Shown: one piece after another, positions 13,614 through 23,396 of the stretch | How the letters are laid out: each line of letters starts with the position of its first letter | Numbering within the stretch: the stretch's first letter is position 1 | NCBI GenBank assembly: GCA_022578605.1 | Contig: MU394129.1 | Location: forward strand, 120,976-184,975 | Reading direction: 5' to 3' | Origin: Camillea tinctor | Taxonomy: Eukaryota; Ascomycota; Sordariomycetes; Xylariales; Xylariaceae | DNA: 64,000 nt | Notes under the pieces: generated by a model | Database searches by the model: none | Seen by the model: only the letters and a program-made list of their open reading frames with translations | What the model was told of the DNA's origin: nothing | Program-made: the position numbers and the translations under genes

Positions 13614-14714
13614 TCAGGAGATCTTCTTGACCCGGTTCTTAGCCACGCCAACCTTGTTCTTCAGCACGTCGGCCTGGTTGTTGACCTGGTCCAGCATGTC
13701 GGTCTGCTCCATGACCTCACGGTTGATGGCCTCGGCCATCTCGCGCTGGCGGCGGATGATCTTGCCGAGGCTCTCAACGTCCTCGTCCTGCTCGCGCATC
13801 ATCTGCTTCTGGAGCTGGGCGACGCCCTGGTTGTCGAGCTCGCGCGTGCGCTCCATCTCGGGCAGGGGCGCGCCAAGGACTCTCCCACCTCGCGTTTTGT
13901 TGTTCCCGTTTCCGAGCAGGGCGGCTTTGTCGGGGGCCGAGGGCATGGCCTTTTGCGCGGCTTTCGCGCTGGCGGATATCGACGAGCTCAGCTTCTCGAG
14001 GTCTTCCCTATCGACGCGCGCAGCGGCCAGCAGGTCCTTGCGCCGCCTTATCTCGCCGTCGCCCAGGCGGCGGTTCTCCTCCATGATCTTCAGGCCTTCC
14101 CGCAAGAAGGTCAGCAACCCGCCAGCCTTGACGAGGGCCTTCTTGGCGGACGACCCAGCCTCTAGGGCGGTGGTGTTGTCGGTGGCGCTATCCCTCTTAG
14201 CCAAGTAACGGCGGGCCTCCTGCAGGTCTCGCTTCATCTCACCGTGGAGGTCGAGCCAGGTGCCGGGGTCTTGGGCAGCGGCAGCGTTCGCAGCGTCACG
14301 GTTCGGTATGCTAAAGCCGCCCCTAACGCTGGCAGCACTGTTGGCAGCGCTGCCGCTGAGGCCCGGGAGGTTAAGAAAGGAGCGCCAGGCAGAGGTCTCG
14401 CGCCATCGTCGGTCGGGGGATTCCGCTATAGCACGAAGGTAGGACTCAAGGCCTCTCCGACGATCTTCGGTCAGTTCGGGGGAGGTAACGGAGGACTTGA
14501 ACCAGGTCTTGCCGGGCAGAGGGGCGGGAGGAGGGGCGCCGACATGCGTGGTCAGGGTTTGGTGCAGGGTGGCGAAGTCGGAGTAACGCTTCTGTACAAC
14601 ATAGGTACGCAAGGGGAGACGCAAGGTGATATTGTAGAGGGTGTAGGGTTTGGAGTTGTCCGAGGGCGTATGCAGAGAGGTGGTGGGAATGGTGATCTCG
14701 GCAGGTGGCGTCAT
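13614..14714 (-). CDS. vam7: Vacuolar morphogenesis protein Vam7 (PX-domain Qc-SNARE)
   Basis: A single exon of 366 residues starting at the ATG complementary to 14712-14714. Residues 1 to about 118 form a PX domain with the phosphoinositide-binding core around VVQKRYSDF and the proline loop PPAPLPGK. The C terminus (about 305-362) is a heptad-patterned SNARE helix containing the central glutamine (MEQTDML). No transmembrane segment follows, as expected for Vam7, which is held on the vacuole by its PX domain binding PI3P. It supplies the Qc SNARE for homotypic vacuole fusion and for fusion of late endosomes and autophagosomes with the vacuole. The length suits filamentous fungi (yeast Vam7 is 316). 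The leader just upstream carries a GT microsatellite. Confidence 0.93.
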   Translation of the reverse strand: MTPPAEITIPTTSLHTPSDNSKPYTLYNITLRLPLRTYVVQKRYSDFATLHQTLTTHVGAPPPAPLPGKTWFKSSVTSPELTEDRRRGLESYLRAIAESPDRRWRETSAWRSFLNLPGLSGSAANSAASVRGGFSIPNRDAANAAAAQDPGTWLDLHGEMKRDLQEARRYLAKRDSATDNTTALEAGSSAKKALVKAGGLLTFLREGLKIMEENRRLGDGEIRRRKDLLAAARVDREDLEKLSSSISASAKAAQKAMPSAPDKAALLGNGNNKTRGGRVLGAPLPEMERTRELDNQGVAQLQKQMMREQDEDVESLGKIIRRQREMAEAINREVMEQTDMLDQVNNQADVLKNKVGVAKNRVKKIS

Positions 14715-15281
14715 TATGGGAAGAGAAGAGAGGGAAAGAAAAGAGAGAAAAAAAAAAGAAATAGGATGAACTGATAATAAAAGGAACGTATTTGTTGTTG
14801 TGTGTGTGTGTGTGTGAAGAGAGTGAGTAAGTGAGAGAGAGTGTGTGTGTTGTGTTTTCTATTCGTTCGTGATAGGTGGGAATTAGTAGAATTGAATCCA
14901 AGATGGGAACATGCAGCCACCAGCAGCAACTAGCAGCAAGTACTGAATTGTTAGGAAGAAAATAAATAATTGATTTGATTTTCCGTCTCAGTTACGTGCT
15001 TTTCTTGTTTCCCCGGGAAGTCCTTGCGGCTTTGCGCCAAACGATAAAACCAAAATATAGTATGTATTGTAGGTCAGTTGTAGTTGGAAGAGTGAAGAAT
15101 GAACAAGATCAGTCCAAGACACCAGCAAAACCCCGTGATGTGGTTGGTAGCGTGGGTACTTCTCTACTTCTCTCAGCTGAGGCTAGCTTTTTGAGACAAC
15201 TAGATTAGATAACCGGGGGTCGATGCACCCTCTTAGCTGCATATAATCTATAGATCTATGCAGAAATACAGAAACCTACTT

Positions 15282-15374
15282 CATTAGTAGAACATTAGTA
15301 GAACATTAGTAGAACATTAGTAGAACATTAGTAGAACATTAGTAGAACATTAGTAGAACATTAATAGAACATTA
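15282..15374. repeat. 11-base minisatellite
   Basis: Seven exact head-to-tail copies of CATTAGTAGAA (15282-15358), one copy with a single G-to-A change (15359-15369) and five bases of a ninth. It lies in non-coding DNA. Confidence 0.97.
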
Positions 15375-18300
15375 TTCTTCAAACGCGTTTACTTAGCTTG
15401 TTTACTTAGCTCGTTTCCCCCCTGCGCTATGCATACATGTATGTCAGTTAGTACTTAATAAGCCCTGTTCTCCCTACTGACTGACATCGGGGTTCGGCGT
15501 TTAAAGCCATCGACGCATGACCTTTTATCCTACACTTATGATCACAGGAGGTCGGTTAATGAGGTTGGTACATACTTACATATACGTCATATCGCGTTAC
15601 CATCATGTTACTCGGTAATGTCACAACAGAGAATATAAGAAATAAAAATATGGTAAGTGATTAAACCTAACCTCATGCTACGAACACATCCATAAAAAAA
15701 ATAATAGATCGATTTCGGTAGCTTCCGCATGGGGCAATAACCCCCATTATCTTGGCCTCCTAATTAGTCGGTCCATTGGCCGCTACCTTATCGTGTACCA
15801 GATTTATCCCATTCCATCACAACCATATATCCTTTAAGTTTGAGCCCAACTCTGCCATAATCGTAATTGACATTTCCCCTTGGTGCTATTGGCTCTGCTG
15901 TGTGTACAGGTGGATTCCTAAGTAAGCTTTGTGTCTTGGCAATCTCAACTTTATTCGTCATTTCAATGTTTGATCATTAGACGTGGTTATAGCTGAGTGA
16001 ACAGTATAAGTATACGGACCCGACCTATCAAACAATCTACATCTTGAATCTTCCAACCTAGTATATATAGTGCATATATATAGGTTATACAAAAACATGA
16101 ATCTAAAGCATACCCCATCTCTATCCCCACGTGTCGGTCAGATCAGGCTCCGCAACTCCCCAGGTTTCACTAATTCTGTCTCCCTTTAAGTTGCCACTTA
16201 GATCTGCTGTGAGAGACAGATGGTCCATTGAGTTTAAGCTCCGGAATGTATTCACACAGAGCGCAATGTGTCTCACTCAAAATTCACCGCTATTCCCATT
16301 TTGCTGCATGTGATCACAGGAAGAAGAAGTCCAAGTCGGAGAGATGGAATAAGTAAGCATATAACCTACCTTAACCTAGCTGTGGCGCCGCCAGCTCTCC
16401 AATACGTATTGCACATAAGAATTCATTTCTTCAAGTTGTAGACAGGGATAAGAAGTGGCTTGCGTAACGACGCTCTATAGTAGGCAATCCGCCAGCCACC
16501 GGATCACCTATTAAGACATGTCAAATGTATTAATAGGCAGCTTCAAGCAGCAATACTGAGTGCCATGTGTACGAACGGGATCTGGGGATAAGCAAAGTCG
16601 TATATGATTGGCATGGCGGGGGAAGCTAAACACCCTTATCCCGGTAATGAAAGCGTTTTTATTTTCAAGTCGGACGTTTACCAATCCATTGGGATATCAA
16701 TAGTTTCACAATAGATATAGCAGCTCTTATTAATCAGGTGGAATATATGCATCGTCTCGTGTTTTTGATATTATCAAGTTCGATAGAACTATGGTAATAT
16801 AACTGTACAGAGAGACAAGGAGTGTAGTTGAAAAGATATATAGTATATTGAATCAATATTGTAATTTATTATATTATCGCGCTGATATTAGGTAACTTTC
16901 ATAAAAGTGAATCATAGTTTAGTTTATGTGGAAAAGGAAAAAGAATCCATGTTGTGCGTAAAAGTCTTCGGGATATGTAAACGGTAAACTACACTACGTC
17001 CATACTTGACCCCGTATGATATATCGACGAGCTCAGCGATAAAAAGAACACAAGTTCTGGAGGATACATGCATGCCCGGCTGACTCTAACCAGCCAGGTT
17101 AGAATCCTGCAGAAGATATCCGACATGAAAGAAAGTCGTATTCCAAAACATTACCTACATAATACATATATCTATTACATAGCAACGTCGCCGGCATGAG
17201 ATATCAGCTGCATTTACGGCCTAGCCTTAGCTCTCTTTTTTTTCTTCCCATTATCGCAAGTTGTCTCACATGTATGTGGCGCTACAGTCAATTCGACTAA
17301 GCGATAGGTTCAACGACTTCGGTTTAGTGTAAAGGGAACACAGCCACCGTTGTAACATTACATGGCTTTTTTAAACTTACTTGGCTGAAAAGCTTAGGAG
17401 AACTACATGAATCGATATAGGTAGTGATAGTATGCACGAAGTCCACTACGAACGGTGTTAGGTTGCTGGCTTAGCCACTAGAGCGTGCATGCCCCCCCGT
17501 ACATGTATCCACGTATTATTTGCCGAACTTAGAAGATCGGGCCGGAATCTTAATACCTGGGTAATGTAATCACGATTGAATTCGACACTAGGTATTTTCT
17601 GTTGAGTTTATTATAGGATTTTTATTAAGCTATAGCACTGTATTAATATATTAGGCATGGAGCGTGGAGTTAGAGTATAGAGTATACCTACTCTAGAATA
17701 ACTCCATACATAAGGTTAAACACTAAAAGGAATAAGCTCTTTTTATAAAGGTTATATTAGGTATCTTACTAGGTACTTCGTTGTAAAAGGGTGTCTTTTA
17801 TATGGGTCCCCAGGAAATGGGGAATTCAATTAGTTAGGAATTAGATACATCACAGAGCCCGGCAGACTCCGACAAGTTGATTTACATCTATTTACATGGA
17901 ATTCTAGAACGGTCGAGCAGCTTTCCGATAACTTGAATGAATTGATTTTTTTTTTTCATGTCTCACTTACACCTCGGGACCTTGCACTAGGCTAGTGATG
18001 AGTTTTCCGCATTCGGACGTGAACGGCTGTACCGGCACGTTACATTTGCCTATAGACAGGCCTCCTATTACTACCGCTGCTACTACTACTACATACTACT
18101 GCATACTAACTGTACTAGGAGCAAAGCAAACAAGCGAGTCAGCTACATAGCCAGCTGACTAGTTACTTTTTCTCTTCTTCTCCTCTTTGTGAATGACTTA
18201 CTGGCCAGTGCAGTACGTTCTATCCTGCAAGGCAATACGAGATCTTGGCAACCGGAACGCAGTTCACGATCACCCAATCGACGTCACTACATCCCGCGTT

Positions 18301-18643
18301 CCGTCTTCCGTCTCTATTTGTAGAATAGAAGCAAAAAAATAACCCATCATAGATTTTAGCTTTTACACGAGACCGAGGGTGGCGTTGCGGGAAATGTCGA
18401 ATGTTATATATACCTCCTACCATGACTGCTTCTTTGTAAATGGATTATAAGTGATCTACATCTTCACTACCTTACCCGTTCAAGCAACAAGTGCCTTACA
18501 TCACTTATAGTATAATACTCCAAAGGATCATCTTTCAAAGACCCACGGGTATCCTATTTAATCCATCTTAACTAAATCTCTTGCATACCTTCCTCCTCCT
18601 TCTCCTCATCATCAGCATCATCCTCCTCCTCTTTCTTCGTATT

Positions 18644-18655
18644 ATATATATAAGA
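18644..18655 (+). promoter_or_regulatory. TATA-like element upstream of AA1-like gene
   Basis: An alternating TATATATATAAG stretch ends about 85 bases before the ATG at 18737. It is preceded by a CT-rich tract (18590-18640). Position and sequence fit a TATA box with a short leader, but this is inference. Confidence 0.4.
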
Positions 18656-18736
18656 CAGGTTTAACCCAACCTCACCTCGTATACCCACCCCCACAAACCC
18701 CCACCACCACCATCATCAATCATCATCACCATCACA

Positions 18737-19401
18737 ATGCGGAGCTTTATTTCCACCATCGCCTCCATCCTGCCCCTCGCTGCGGCAGCACCCCTCCTAG
18801 GGGCCCGCGACAGCAGCACCCCGGGGTGCTCAGACGCCTCGTTCAACGGCTTCGCCTGGGCGATCGAAGGCTTCGACTACCACGCTTCGTACATCTTCAC
18901 AACGCCAGCTCACCAGAACTCTTGGGGTTATGTAAACTTCAACCTGAGCAACCCGGCCGTCGGTTACACCGCCCAGTGCAGCGCCTCCAGCAACCAGCTG
19001 TCCGACTTCTTCTACGGCACCATGGTCTACACCTGTGAGAGCCCCGAGGGTTCCACGACCGAGACCACCTTCGACTTTAGCCGGCCCAGCGGCCTGCTGC
19101 ACGTGAACCAGAGCTGGGTTTGCAGCGATGCGGATCCCCAGTACCCGTGAGTTTTGACTTAATCTCCAATGCATGCATGATTGCCATGTATGAATAATAT
19201 TTGGAATAAGGCGTGAGACTGATTGTTGATAACAGAACCACTTTCCATGCTTACGGCGGCGTCAATCTGACGCTCGAGTGCACCGACGACACCAACACCA
19301 ACCCGGACTGGGAGCTCGGCCAGATCTACTCAGACCGCGAGGTCAAGTGCGACTTGGTCAATGTGCCGCTCAAGCCTACCACGATCAACGCCGTGGCCTA
19401 A
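18737..19401 (+). CDS. AA1-like secreted protein (Alt a 1-related fold family)
   Basis: Two exons, 18737-19146 and 19236-19401, with an 89-base GTGAGT..CAG intron that splits a proline codon; 191 residues. A clear signal peptide (SFISTIASILPLAAAAPLLG) is followed by a short pro-like stretch. The mature part has six cysteines (31, 81, 100, 129, 152, 175), enough for three disulphides, and three N-glycosylation sequons (NLS, NQS, NLT). The pattern of fTTPAHQNSWGYVNFNLSNP, FFYG.M.YTC and LGQIYSDREVKC matches the AA1-like domain proteins common in Dothideomycetes and Sordariomycetes. These are secreted and often plant-associated; their biochemical role is not established. The gene is isolated in a gene-sparse stretch, like the cysteine-rich protein at 2668. 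Confidence 0.82.
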
Positions 19402-20255
19402 GAGCGGTGTGAAAACCCAAAACAAACAAACAAAACGAGAGAGAGATAGAGAGTGGGCTAAAATTCGGGAACTTTCATTAACGACTTGACGACTTAACTA
19501 CCACGACTTGGGATATATTACACACATGCATAACCTACATGCAACACATACATACGGGATTTACGATACCTTTATTATTGCCGATCATATATGCTGGTTG
19601 ACGATATAATCACTTACTTATTTACATACGTACCTACTACGAGGGATTGATACGAAAGCAAAAGCAACAACGAAACTAACTAGACATACGGACTCAACGT
19701 CGCTATACCTTATACGATAATAACTTAAATCATAATAATGATAATATATAGCTTAGCTTCACGGCTACGAAAAAAAAAACAAGACGCAAAAGTCAAATCA
19801 AATAAATAAATAAATAAATAATTATTTTCTAATAACTGACCCAATTATGTGACGTGAATGTATTTGTAACTATTCGCCTCTCACCTGTAGTAGACTCACC
19901 TCTCGTAGAAAAGCCTCATGACTTTTGCCCTCCCAGTAGGCAGCTCATATGTATTTCCGGAAACAGTAAACGGGCCTCCTTTGTCTGCACGTCATTCGGG
20001 CTTCCTCGCTTTCCTTCATTTTCACACCCTAAGATCAGGACTCACCTCATACTCACTCACGCCATAGTCTAGTCCATCAAGCCAAGAGTAAGGAATCGAC
20101 TGAATCCAACCCCCTTCGATACAACTAGGAATTGCATACCTAGCCTACCTACCTACCTACCTACCTAACCCATACCCCACCGCGTGAACCCCATCCCTCG
20201 GCACCGTCCTCCTTCTCCTTCTCCTTCTCATACTCATCACCGCCGACCATCCACC

Positions 20256-20555
20256 ATGGCGGCAAGCGACGCCGCCCAGTCTCACAGCCTCGGACCCAAC
20301 AATAATAACCGTAAAAGCAGCCTTCGAACAAGCTGGCGGGCGCCGATGGTAGCGATAGCGCTGTGTCTAGCACTCGCCCCCGTGCGCGTAACCGTGGACG
20401 CGCACGACCGCGCGGTGGTGCTGTTCCCCGCGGCGATACGATCGTCGACGTCGACGTACTTCGATGGGCTGGTCGGGGTTGTGGTTGATGTTGGCGGGGG
20501 CAGTAGAGGTGGTTCGGGGGAGGGATGGAGGGGGGTAAGGGGAGGTGGAAGATAA
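20256..20555 (+). CDS. Doubtful small ORF in a G+C-rich island
   Basis: A 99-codon frame whose ATG sits in a very favourable context (CCACCATGGCG). The product begins with a polar stretch, has a hydrophobic segment (PMVAIALCLALAPVRVTV) that could be a signal anchor, and ends in Gly/Arg low complexity. A longer frame (20161-20682) is open on the other strand over the same island, so G+C richness alone could explain both. No family is recognised. It may be a remnant or the first exon of a gene I cannot resolve. Confidence 0.22.
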   Translation: MAASDAAQSHSLGPNNNNRKSSLRTSWRAPMVAIALCLALAPVRVTVDAHDRAVVLFPAAIRSSTSTYFDGLVGVVVDVGGGSRGGSGEGWRGVRGGGR

Positions 20556-21053
20556 GGGAGTGAGGGGGGAGAGGAGGAGGTGGGAAATAGAAACGAAGGG
20601 GGGAGATAAAGTGGGATAAGGGGGAGAGGGTTTGGTGATGGTAGATGATATACATATACATGGGAATTTTAAGAAGATCCATAATGAATCAAGATGTTTT
20701 TTTTTTTTTGGCTGTTATTATATTGATATCAAAATACGGAGTATACATAATAGCCTCACGGCAATCGGTTTGGAGTACGAAGTATACTAGTTCGTCAGTT
20801 TGAATAGTATTTAGAACGCCATCTCTATCTACCCTGAGTCACTTAGTCCACCCCCTTTCAAATATGTGAATTCCCGCCCCGGAGCTAGGGGGTAGTATAC
20901 GTATATTGTGATTATTTGAGAAACTAGAGTTTTTCATTTTTTAGTCACAGAGTCAAGCCTAGTTCACGAAGCTCTATGTATTTATTTGTCTTGTTTTTTT
21001 AATTATAAGCTGTTCTTCAAAAGAAATAAATAGTACGACGCTTGGGTGTTGTA

Positions 21054-21145
21054 GGCTGGAGTGTTTCAGCCCCTCGCAGCCTCATACGGCTGAGGATAGG
21101 GGGTTTCATCCGTCCCTAGTGATCGGTGGTCCAAAAAAAAAGGAC
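21054..21145. other. Row of short hairpins, candidate structured RNA
   Basis: Within 92 bases lie four small inverted repeats: GGCTG/CAGCC (21054-21058 with 21067-21071), CCTCA/TGAGG (21080-21084 with 21091-21095), GGAT/ATCC (21094-21097 with 21108-21111; overlaps the previous stem, so alternative) and GTCC/GGAC around an A9 loop (21129-21132 with 21142-21145). The stretch is richer in G+C than its surroundings. I match it to no RNA family. Confidence 0.22.
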
Positions 21146-21500
21146 GAACAAAGAGATTGATTTTAACCTACCATAGAGAGAGCGTTATATAGATATAATT
21201 TAGGTAGTGAGCTTGTTCATTCTGTTTTCACTCGAAAGTTCGAGACGAACAAAGCCCCATTCCGCAAGCGTCTACGTTTTATGGATGTGTTGACAAGTGC
21301 TATTATGCCCATTTTCCGTGTCTAAAACCTTCAATCCTACAGGAGAGAGGCATGATGTTGTCGTCGTGTGATGTTTACTTACACACGTAACTGTGTATCT
21401 TTAAATTTTCTCGCCTTACCTTTTCTCATTTCTTCTTTTCTTATATTTTATCCTTCTCCTTCAAATTATCTACGCGGAGTCCTCGTCCTCGGAAGACGCC

Positions 21501-22959
21501 ATGTCTATCAATGACTGGAGGTGGCCGGATGACTACTTCGTGAACGACTCTCGCGGGTTCAGGCTCGAGAAGCAGCTCGGCGAGGGCGGCTTCGGCGAGG
21601 CATGGCTGGTGAAACGCGAGGTTAATGGCAGGATCGCACAGAGGTTCGTGGCCAAGTACGCACATGAACAATCGGTGGCAGCTACAATTATAACCGAGCA
21701 GAACATGTTAAGGGTAACTCAACTCCTATACATAGCAAGATCGCTATCCCTCTTCTTTGTGGTCTAGGATATTAGATACTTGGTCTTAGTGCTAGGTGCG
21801 TGTAGGTACTAATTGGTCTTAATAGAGAATGTATGGTGCTATGCATATAGTGCAGCCGATCGTGTCGAATAGAGATTTGCTACACCTCGACTCATATCAA
21901 CCGTCCCCACTGTGGCCACTACTCATGACGGAGTTCATACCGGGGATAACTTACGGCGAGTTTTATTATAGAATTATGGATAACCAAGATGAGTTGTGGC
22001 CACCTCCTAATCGTATGCTATGGCTCATCTTCCGATGCCGTGAGTGGTTTTTCTTCTTTTTTTTTTCTTAACCCCTGAGTCATAATGAATCCCGATAAAT
22101 AGAAAAGTATCATACTTACGCAAAATTCCGACTATAGTAGCGAGAACCGTGTTTGGGTTAGCTAACCCGCCCAACAAACCTATGGGCGACGTTAACGAAG
22201 AACCTACCTTGGAGCCATTGCCGGATCACGAACCAACGTTGAAGGACTATCAAATCGCTCATAACGACATGAATCAGAACAACTGTAAGGATAACCCATT
22301 ACCCCCCTCCCAAAAAAGAAAAAGGTTTAAAATAAACTTGACTGAGTAAAGCTAATTTAACAACGCAGTGATGTTTAATGATCTCGATACGGGCGAACAC
22401 TCACTCGTACCAGTACTCAAGCTACTTGATTTTGGAGTGGCGCGTGATACTACTGAATGGACCACCAAAGCGTAAGGCCGGTCCATTGTGCAGAGAGAAG
22501 AAAGCTGAGCTGAGAATGAGACTGACGAGAACGGATTTGTGTGTAGGCGAACACCAACACAGTCGAATATCCGCGACATTGGTGAAGTAAGTTGTCCCCT
22601 GCTGCCAACTTCTAAGGTGTTAGATGGTATCAGCTGACTTCTCTGGCTTAAAGGTCATGCAACGGATCTACGATGAAGGGGACCCCAACGTAGACGCTGA
22701 CCTCAAGAGGCTTGTAGCCCAATGCGTAGACAACTATCCGGAAAACCGGCCTACGCTGGCGGCCTTGTGGGGCCAGATATCAAACGCGATCCTCCTGAAG
22801 ACGGGGCCGGGAAGCTTCCCGGGGTGTACTCGAGCGAACATGGAAACGGACAATAGGATCCGGCAATATGTACAGATGGTGATGCTCAACGCGGATTATA
22901 AAATACCCCAGAATTATGATAATAATAGTGGGAAGGGGAAGGGTAAAGCGGCTGCTTAG
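21501..22959 (+). CDS. Atypical fungal protein kinase
   Basis: Six exons: 21501-21713, 21826-22039, 22138-22284, 22369-22471, 22547-22586, 22654-22959; 340 residues with exact frame continuity. The glycine loop is GEGGFGEAW, the ATP-binding lysine lies in RFVAKYAH, the catalytic loop reads HNDMNQNN (HND in place of HRD) and the metal site is DFG in KLLDFGVARD. After DFG only about 15 residues separate the magnesium loop from a helix-F-like NIRDIGEVM; no APE motif or normal activation segment is visible. The C-terminal lobe is therefore compact and ends in a Gly/Lys tail. This resembles the small lineage-specific kinases of filamentous fungi. Catalysis looks possible because Lys, Asp, Asn and DFG are all kept, but substrate and pathway are unknown. 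Confidence 0.78.
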
Positions 22960-23396
22960 TCTATTTCGAATATTGGTTGATACTGGTACATAACTTAGTA
23001 CCGTTGGTGTTTGGAGTTGGTGTAAGTGATAAAGGAACCTGTAATCATAGATACAAGGTTATGTACCTACAAGTAGGTTATAGGATATGTAGATACGCGA
23101 CTTAGTTGGGTTGCCTATTTATCCCATGTAGTATTGTAACCATTCTACCCTATTGGGTGGGGCAAGGAGCAAGGGGGAGCTAAGTTAGAAGACTTATCGA
23201 TAAACTTTTTTCTCCTACCGCCCGGCATTAAAAAAAGTAAATTCTCAATTCGCTGCCCGCGATGGATCGAGCTTAAGCATTTTGTACCGATTTTATTTAC
23301 TTCCAAGTTGTATTTACTTCCAAGTTTAGCTTTCTACCCTATTCCTCCTCGCATTCCTACTCGCATTCCGACTTTTACTCTTCCCGCGCATTCGCA
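22960..23396. other. Intergenic, promoter side of drs1
   Basis: A 437-base A+T-leaning spacer between two genes on the same strand. Nothing beyond a short pyrimidine-rich leader just before 23397 is recognised. Confidence 0.5.

Larger units (their letters stand above)
14715..18736. other. Gene-sparse A+T-leaning intergenic region
   Basis: About 4 kb with no credible frame; the longest is about 77 codons. It contains a GT microsatellite (about 14797-14816) in the vam7 leader, an 11-base minisatellite at 15282-15374 and a (TAC)n-like patch near 18066-18105. The last 150 bases before 18737 are pyrimidine-rich with a TATA-like site and belong to the promoter and leader of the secreted-protein gene. 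Confidence 0.5.
19402..21500. other. Intergenic region with simple repeats and G+C islands
   Basis: Contains AAAT repeats (19800-19822), a run of CTAC units (about 20145-20166), the doubtful 99-codon frame at 20256-20555 and a hairpin-rich island (21054-21145). Otherwise it is A+T-rich and featureless. Confidence 0.5.

Noticed and set aside
20145..20166. CTAC repeat as telomeric sequence
   Set aside because: The unit is CTAC, not CCCTAA, and it is short and internal.
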